DNA from: Comamonas sp. 26
GTDB taxonomy: Bacteria; Pseudomonadota; Gammaproteobacteria; Burkholderiales; Burkholderiaceae_C
Reading direction: 5' to 3'
DNA: 64,000 nt
Assembly (NCBI RefSeq): GCF_002754475.1
Contig: NZ_PEFL01000001.1
Coordinates: 2,418,001-2,482,000, forward strand
A model generated the notes under the pieces. That model saw only the letters and a program-made list of their open reading frames with translations, was not told the DNA's origin and ran no database searches. Of this stretch, positions 63,564 through 64,000 are shown one piece after another; the first letter of the stretch is position 1, and every line of letters starts with the position of its first letter. The translations under genes and the position numbers were made by a program.

Positions 63564-64000
63564 CTATTTATTGGCAATGACAACTCGGTTGCGGCCTTCT
63601 CTTTTGGCTTCGTAAAGGGACCTATCAGCCATGTCAATGAGCGCAGAGGAAGACAACTCCAGCTCAGAGCCACTTACGCATGCAACCCCAATACTGATAG
63701 TGATCCGCACCAATTTAGTTTGCTCATTACCAAGCGACATACCCTCAACCTGTTGCCTGATGAATTCTGCGAGCTTTGTCGCACCGGGTAAATCTGTGCC
63801 TGGCAGCAGAACTGCAAACTCTTCGCCCCCGTAGCGAGCAACTAAACTTCCCGCGCGTTGGACGCAGTGGTCCAGCAGAGTGGCAAAGCGCTTAAGCACC
63901 TCATCTCCAAAGGGATGTCCAAAGGTGTCGTTGAGATACTTGAAGTGATCCACATCCAACATGAGCAGCGAAAGTGTTGCCTCTGACCGGAGCGCTCTGC
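63564..64000 (-). CDS. Diguanylate cyclase GGDEF domain (partial, C-terminal)
   Basis: The last 145 codons of a gene that runs off the right edge. The GGDEF domain is complete or nearly so: [37 protein letters not shown], the active-site [15 protein letters not shown] and [15 protein letters not shown] with [16 protein letters not shown]. The GGEEF signature predicts active c-di-GMP synthesis. The RxxD inhibitory site five residues before is RAGS here, so product inhibition is probably absent. The upstream sensor domain is outside the window. Confidence 0.93.
   Translation of the reverse strand, partial: RALRSEATLSLLMLDVDHFKYLNDTFGHPFGDEVLKRFATLLDHCVQRAGSLVARYGGEEFAVLLPGTDLPGATKLAEFIRQQVEGMSLGNEQTKLVRITISIGVACVSGSELELSSSALIDMADRSLYEAKREGRNRVVIANK

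Overview
The window looks like a chromosomal segment of a Comamonadaceae betaproteobacterium, probably Comamonas or a close relative. Support comes from several Bug/TctC-type binding proteins, an Omp32-like porin, the YebC-purD-hemF-rsfS-rlmH-maf-rng housekeeping block, a monomeric NADP isocitrate dehydrogenase, and a dispersed intergenic repeat (core ATCAAGCGC..CAGCTATCA) that I associate with this family. The genus is inference.

Region 1 (1-5.7 kb, minus strand): a type I secretion operon of LapE/LapB/LapC type (outer-membrane TolC protein, small protein, ABC exporter, membrane fusion protein) that runs on into the start of a response-regulator-like gene cut by the window edge. Region 2 (5.7-9.5 kb): a gene-poor stretch with an IS3 relic, a DsrE-like periplasmic protein, a cysteine-bearing ArsR repressor, a NUDIX hydrolase and a frameshifted metallo-beta-lactamase-fold gene. 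Region 3 (9.5-17.6 kb): a catabolic neighbourhood with a BKACE enzyme, two Bug receptors, an AraC regulator, a TauD/TfdA dioxygenase, an RBBP9-type hydrolase and a porin, probably for uptake and breakdown of an unidentified organic acid.

Region 4 (17.6-44.3 kb): mostly core genes. In order: Rieske and DsbA-family proteins, quinone oxidoreductase, acyl-CoA dehydrogenase, rng-maf-rlmH-rsfS, hemF-purD-yebC, a HerA-like ATPase, a chemoreceptor with a sigma-28-type promoter, a dienoyl-CoA isomerase, a PLP ammonia-lyase, upp, an acireductone-dioxygenase-like cupin, a second YebC, a SpmA/SpmB fusion, an HD protein, a flavin reductase, an orphan ABC binding protein with a sigma-54-type promoter, and icd.

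Region 5 (44.4-63.5 kb): an accessory region, AT-richer in places, built on two decayed Mu-like prophages and one intact IS21-family element (57673-60168). Prophage 1 (47.4-53.65 kb) keeps com, an overlapping D12 adenine methylase, a tail protein fused in frame to a capsid protease/scaffold, a gpF piece, a gemA piece and mor. Prophage 2 survives only as a mor fragment beside the IS. Among these lie genes resembling phage-defence or toxin components: DUF4145-Sel1-SEC-C, a two-helix AbiC-like membrane protein, a HEPN-like protein, a RelA/SpoT-synthetase plus HEPN-like fusion, a DUF4062 protein and a frameshifted HEPN-like gene. An H-NS-type protein is also present. Three same-orientation copies of an unrecognised module with TTTGGCAC words at exact 22-bp spacing (44.6, 57.3 and 63.3 kb) bracket the accessory blocks and are the most unexplained structure here. 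Region 6 (63.56 kb to the end): the C-terminal part of a GGDEF diguanylate cyclase.

No tRNA, rRNA or CRISPR array was seen. All family calls are from reading motifs; no database search was possible.
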